Made by a program: the position numbers and the translations under genes. The notes under the pieces are model-generated. The model did no database searches. It was given only the letters and a program-made list of their open reading frames with translations, and was not told the origin of the DNA. Shown here piece after piece: positions 53,901-59,900 of a stretch of 64,000 bases of DNA (position 1 is its first letter; each line of letters begins with the position of its first letter). Source of the DNA: Megalonaias nervosa (Eukaryota; Mollusca; Bivalvia; Unionida; Unionidae); NCBI GenBank assembly GCA_016617855.1, contig JAECUM010001722.1:62001-126000 (forward strand). The letters run 5' to 3'.

Positions 53901-56900
53901 CCAAATTATCAGCAAATCAGAACATGTCAAACTAAAGAAAGCCAGTATGATCAATTAGCAGTGTTGTAAGCGGTTTTGTTGCAATGAGTTTACTCAATCT
54001 AGATCATAACGAGCAGCTCACAATGATTTTAATCCAGCGAGTCAGTGTAATTAAATTAATGAAAGGTACTTGACCGACATCAGTGTTGGTTTCCTTTATG
54101 AACTGATTAAATGACAGTAATGATTCTTTAATTTATAATTGATTATACAGATGATTAACTTCCACATGCGATATTGTGTTTGAAGCGAAACAATTACGCT
54201 AATTAATGAGCAGTTTCAGTTCGTGTTTAAAAGAGAAAATTGATGTTATGATCACTTTAGAAGTAGTTATCAAGCAAGCTGATAGTTACTCTGTGGATAA
54301 AATGAGTTTGCTAAACTATTTTCGTAAGGAAGGTAATAACGGCGATTCGGAGAAGGTAAATTTGTTTGAAAATGGAGGGATAAAACATAAGACGATACTG
54401 AGTGTGCGGTAGCTATTTCTCCAAAGAGACATAAGCAACAATCCATGATGGCAAAAAATGTCAAATATGACACTTCTAAGAGACAGAGACATTTTCAGCC
54501 ACATTGGGTTGATTGTTATCCCTGGCTTGAATATATTGACTCTGAAGGAAAGATGTTTTGCAGTTACTGCAAACAATATCCAAAACTGGCACAGGTAGGA
54601 AATTCACCCAGTGTATTTGTCAGTGGAAGTGACAATTTCAGGATTGAACCAATCAAGTCTCATGACATGTCTGGACCCCACAAGGCCTGTGTAGCACAAT
54701 ATATGCATGACACTAGCCAGCATGTGCAGAAAATCAGTGAAGTCAGAGTTGCCGACACTCCACTAGGAAAGGCCCTTTCAAAACTAAATGAGATGGAAAT
54801 GAAAAAAAATGAGAGCTCTCTTTAACACAGCCTACACCCTAGCCCGTTATGGAAAACCATTTTCTGATATGGAAATGATGTGTACACTCCAGGAGAAGAA
54901 CGGTGTTGAACTTGGCGTGAATTATAAGAACAGATTCAGGGCAAGAGACTTTGTTCTATCGATCAGTCAAGTCTTGAGAGAAGAAGTTAGGGAAAAACTG
55001 AATTCCAGTAAATTCCTTCCCATTCTTGCTGATGGAAGTACTGAAGCTACCATATCAAAGCAAAAAATTGTGCATGTAAGATACCTGGACAATGGAAAAC
55101 TGAAAACCTCATTTGTCAGCATTGAGGAGTTGAAATCAGCTGATGCATTGGGAGTAAAGGAAGGCATTGAAATGGGTTTGGAGAAAGTGGGTCTTACTTT
55201 GGCTGATCTTAGTGATATTACTAGCAGGAAACCAACCATTGTATGTGCCAATTTTGATGGTGCCAATGTGATGCAGGGATTAAAAAGTGGAACTATGAAA
55301 TATTAGACTGTTCCATGGATATTGACTATGCATTGTGTTGCTCACAAGTTAGAACTTGCAGCTCTGGATGCCGTCAAAGCTAGTTCATATCTGAAACAGT
55401 TTGAGGAGACTGTAAAGGGGATTTTCCTGTTTTATCACTACAGCCCCAAGAGACGATGAGAAGTGAAGGCAGATATACTTGACATGCCCTTGGCTCACTT
55501 GAGTGGTATAAAGCAGGTTTGTACCTTTATGCACATATTGTATATACAATTCAGTTTTACATTTTGTTTCAAAATTATGGATAATTTGTGTTATTATATG
55601 ACATACTTTGTCTTGAATAAGCTTGAAATTTAATGCGAGTATTATTTTATTCTTATAGATTTATCTGTGATCTAATAATTCTTGATAATTAAATATTTGA
55701 TGTGGAATAACTTGTACTTTATTACAGTCTTAGAAAATGGATGCTTATGAGGAGGAGGAGGAGAAATAAAGGATTAATGATGGGTTAATTGACAAAGGAC
55801 AAAAATAACATTGTGATTATTTTTCTGTTTTGTTGTTTTTATTAGATCTTTCTTTGTTTTCATATCATAGGTGAGATGGTTAGCGAGCAAGACAAGAACA
55901 TTAAATGCCCTTAAGACCAGCCTAACTGTCATTCGAAGTCATCTGGAACATGTTGCTTCAAAAGGGTCCTCTGACGAATCTGCCAGAGCAAAGGGCTACA
56001 TCTGGGAGATTTCTTCAGTGAAGTTTGTGTTGATGCTGCATGCTATGTGTGACATCTTAGAGATTACATCATCCTTGTCCAGGGTGTTTCAGAAGGACAA
56101 CCTGCTGGTGACAGAGGTCTACTATGAAGTAGAAGCTCACATTCTTAGACTGGAAGCTCTAAAGCATGAACATGGACCAATGATGAAGGTATTGAATATG
56201 TTAGCTTACTACTTGTATTTTTCATTGTCTTCATAAGAAGTTTAATTTACTGAACCAATTAAAACTTATTCACTGACAGTTTTCAAATATTTTGAATGCT
56301 TTTTATGTTTTACTTTATGTAACATATAATAAAATATCATTAAGTTCTATTATTTTGTAGGAATTCATCTCAAGTTTTGAATCCACGAGTAAGACATACA
56401 AGACCATGGATTTGAAAGGGGAAATGCCCAATCCAGCATGTGTGACTGGCATCATTGATGACATGATAAGCTACATTGACAAGTGGTGAGTATAAGAAAA
56501 GATTCAAAACTTTCTTTAAAAAAAGGCAAATATATTGATCATTCCTGAACTTTATTCCTAGTAATTAAACATGAGTTCATTTTTTGTTTCAGTTTTGGAA
56601 ACTTCATTGAAGAACCTTTGAGATGCTTTAGAGTATTTGACTACAGGCACTTTCCTCATGAGAGGGCAGCTCTGATGTGATATGGGAGGGAAGACTTGCA
56701 GGTTCTTCTTAATCATCTTGAAGTGATTTTCAAACAGGAAGACCATCATGCCATTCATGAGCAGTATCTGGAGTTCAAAGCAAAGATGAGGGCATACAAG
56801 CAGTCACCGGACCCACCTGTTGAAATTCTTGGAACACTCTTAGTAAATACTCCACCTAGCCTCAGTCAATTATGCAAACTATTAGAAATCATGTTTGTAG

Positions 56901-59900
56901 TAAGCCCATCCACTGTTGAGTGTGAACAAGGATTTAGTTAATGAACTTAATTAAGACTTCTTTAAGGAATTCCTTAAACCAAGAGAGTTTACAAATGCTC
57001 ATGAACATTTCTGCAAATGGACCAGAGCTTGAGGACTTTAACCCAGACACAGCTATCAACTGCTGGCTTAGTGCTGGTGCAGGTGGCAGACATATACATG
57101 GACATATTTTCAAATCCATCAGCTAAAACATATATACATGAACCTGAAGAAGCCAAATGTATAACAACCAATGTTTTTGAAAAATTAAATTCTTTTAAGA
57201 AATAATTATGTTGTATATTATTTTGTTTGTTTATTTCTTTGGATTAAGTACATACGTCTCATCAAATCTCGGCAAATGATTACCATTTTGGTACCAGTGA
57301 AAAGTAAGTTGGGACTAGTGAAGAGTAAGGTGGGACTAGTGAAGAGTAAGGTGGGACTAGTGAATTTTCTGAAACCACTTGTCCTGGACTAGTGGTTAAA
57401 AAAAAAATTTGCTCAGCCCTGTAGTATATAATTTTGAAGGTCTTTTTGTGACAGTTTAAACCATCCTTTTGTGAATAGGTCTTTTTAAATTTGGATTTTT
57501 AACTAAATCATTTTAAGGAGTTAAGGTTGTTTAAAAAATCTGTTTGGTGTTTTATTGGCACAGATTAATTCAGTGTTTAAACTTTTCTTTCTTTGCAAGA
57601 GATATCTAATATTTTGTATTCATTGTGATAGGAAATGTTTACTTTGTGTTGCATGCATATAGATTGCTATCTTGATTTACAGCTGATTATTCTGATTTCT
57701 TTAGAATTAAAGGTTTGAAAGGAAACAGAATTATGTTCATTATGTAGTTTCCTCATACCAACATAATGCAGTTCCACAAAGTATAAGTTAGAATTTTTAT
57801 TCTGTAAATTGGAATAACTTTACATGCAAATTTATATTTGATCTTGTTTTGTGTGATACATTTTGGTTTAGTGCATAATCGTCTTTTCTGACTTGGATAT
57901 TTTGGGAAAGTCTTGAAATAGAAAGTTAACATATTTTGATTTTTTAAAAATGCATGTTTTATAAGCTAAAGTGTTCTTTAATTCCATTCAGTAATGGTCA
58001 TATGTGAACCTTGCAAAAAATAAAACCTGGAAATGACCTGGAAATTTATCTTCAAAAAGCATGGGAAACCATGTACTGTGTATGTCTTGCAACGCATGCT
58101 AGCGTGTGTATCCTTACAGTGCATACTAGTATGTGTAACCATACAATTCATACTATTATGTATATCCCTACAGTGCATACTATTGTGTGTATCCTTACAA
58201 TGCATACTACTGTGTATATACTTTGAGCAAATACTACTATGTGTATCCTTTCAATGCATACTAATGTGTGTATCCTTACAATGCATACTACTGTGTATAT
58301 ACTTGCAGTGCATGTAAATGTGTACATCCTTACAGTGCATACTAATGTGAGTATCCTTGCAATGCATAATACTGTGTAGATCCTTACAGTGCATACTAAT
58401 GTGAGTATCCTTGCAATGCATAATACTGTGTACATCCTTAAAGTGCATACTAATGTGAGTATCCATGCAATGCATAATGCTGTGTACATCCTTACAGTGC
58501 ATACTAATGTGAGTATCCATGCAATGCATAATGCTGTGTACATCCTTACAGTGCATACTAATGTGAGTATCCTTGCAATGGATAATACTGTGTACATCCT
58601 TACAGTGCATACTAATGTGTGTATCCTTGCAATAATACATACTAGTGTGTATATATCCTTATAATGCCTACTACTGTGTGTATCCTTACAATGCCTACTA
58701 TTGTGAGTATCCTTACAATGCATACTATTGTGAGTATCCTTACAATGCATACTTCTGTGTTTATCCTTACAATGCTTACTAATGTGTATATCCTTACAAT
58801 GCCTACTGTTATGTGTATCCTTACAATGCCTATTATTGTGTGTATCCTTAGAATGAATACTGCTGTGTGTATCCTTACAATGTATACTGTTGTGTATATC
58901 CTTACAATGCATACTATTGTGTGTATCCTTATAATGCCAGCTACTGTGTGTATCCTTGCAATGCATACAGATGTGTGTATCCTTGCAATGCATACTATTG
59001 TGTACATCTTTACAGTGCATATTAATGTGTGTACCCTTACAATGCATATTACTGTGTGTATCCTTACAATGTATACTACAGTGTGCATAACCTTACAGTG
59101 TGTACTACTGTGTGTATCCTTGCAATGCATGCTATTGTGTATATCCTTACAGTGCATACTACTGTGTGTATAGTTGCAATGCATGCTATTGTGTAAATCC
59201 TTACAATGCAGTGTATTGTGTGTATCCTTACAGTGTATACTTCTGTGTGTATCCTTACAATACATATTACTGTGTGTGTCTGTACAATGCATACTAATGT
59301 GCATATCCTTACAATGCATACTTTTGTGGGGGGACCAGAGTGGCCGAGTGGTCTAAAGTGCTAACTTTTATGGATCACTACCATCTCAACTCTGTCTGCA
59401 TGGGTTTGAGTCTTGGGCTTGGCCAATATAGGTATGTGAGAAAGCTTGCCTGTAGCTTCTTGTGGGTCGGTGGTTCTCTCCGCGGTTTTCCTGGGTTCTT
59501 CCTCCAGAATTTATACTGGCCACCATATATAGCCTATCTTGTGCTGAAAAATGGTGTTAAAGCCTTTAACAACAACATACTTTGTTGTGTATCCTTACAA
59601 TGCATACTACTGTGTGTATCCTTACAATGCATACTGTTGTGTGTATCCTTACAATGCATACTAGTGTGTGTATCTGTATCCTTACAATGCATACTAGTTT
59701 GTGTATCCGTACAATGCATACTAGTGTGGGGGCCCCGAGTGGCCAAGTGGTCTAAAGCGCTCTCCGTTACGGATCACTGCCATCTCACCTGTCTGCGTGG
59801 GTTTGAGTCTAGGATTCGGCGAATGCGGATATGTAAGAAAGCTTGCCAGTAGCTTCTCATGGGTCGGTGGTTCTTTCCGGGGATTTCCCGGTTTCTTCCT

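Noticed and set aside
58148..59047. 299-codon minus-strand ORF of Cys/His repeats, zinc-finger-like in look
   Set aside because: It is made only of the 27-bp minisatellite, switches repeat register partway, and equal ORFs exist on the other strand.
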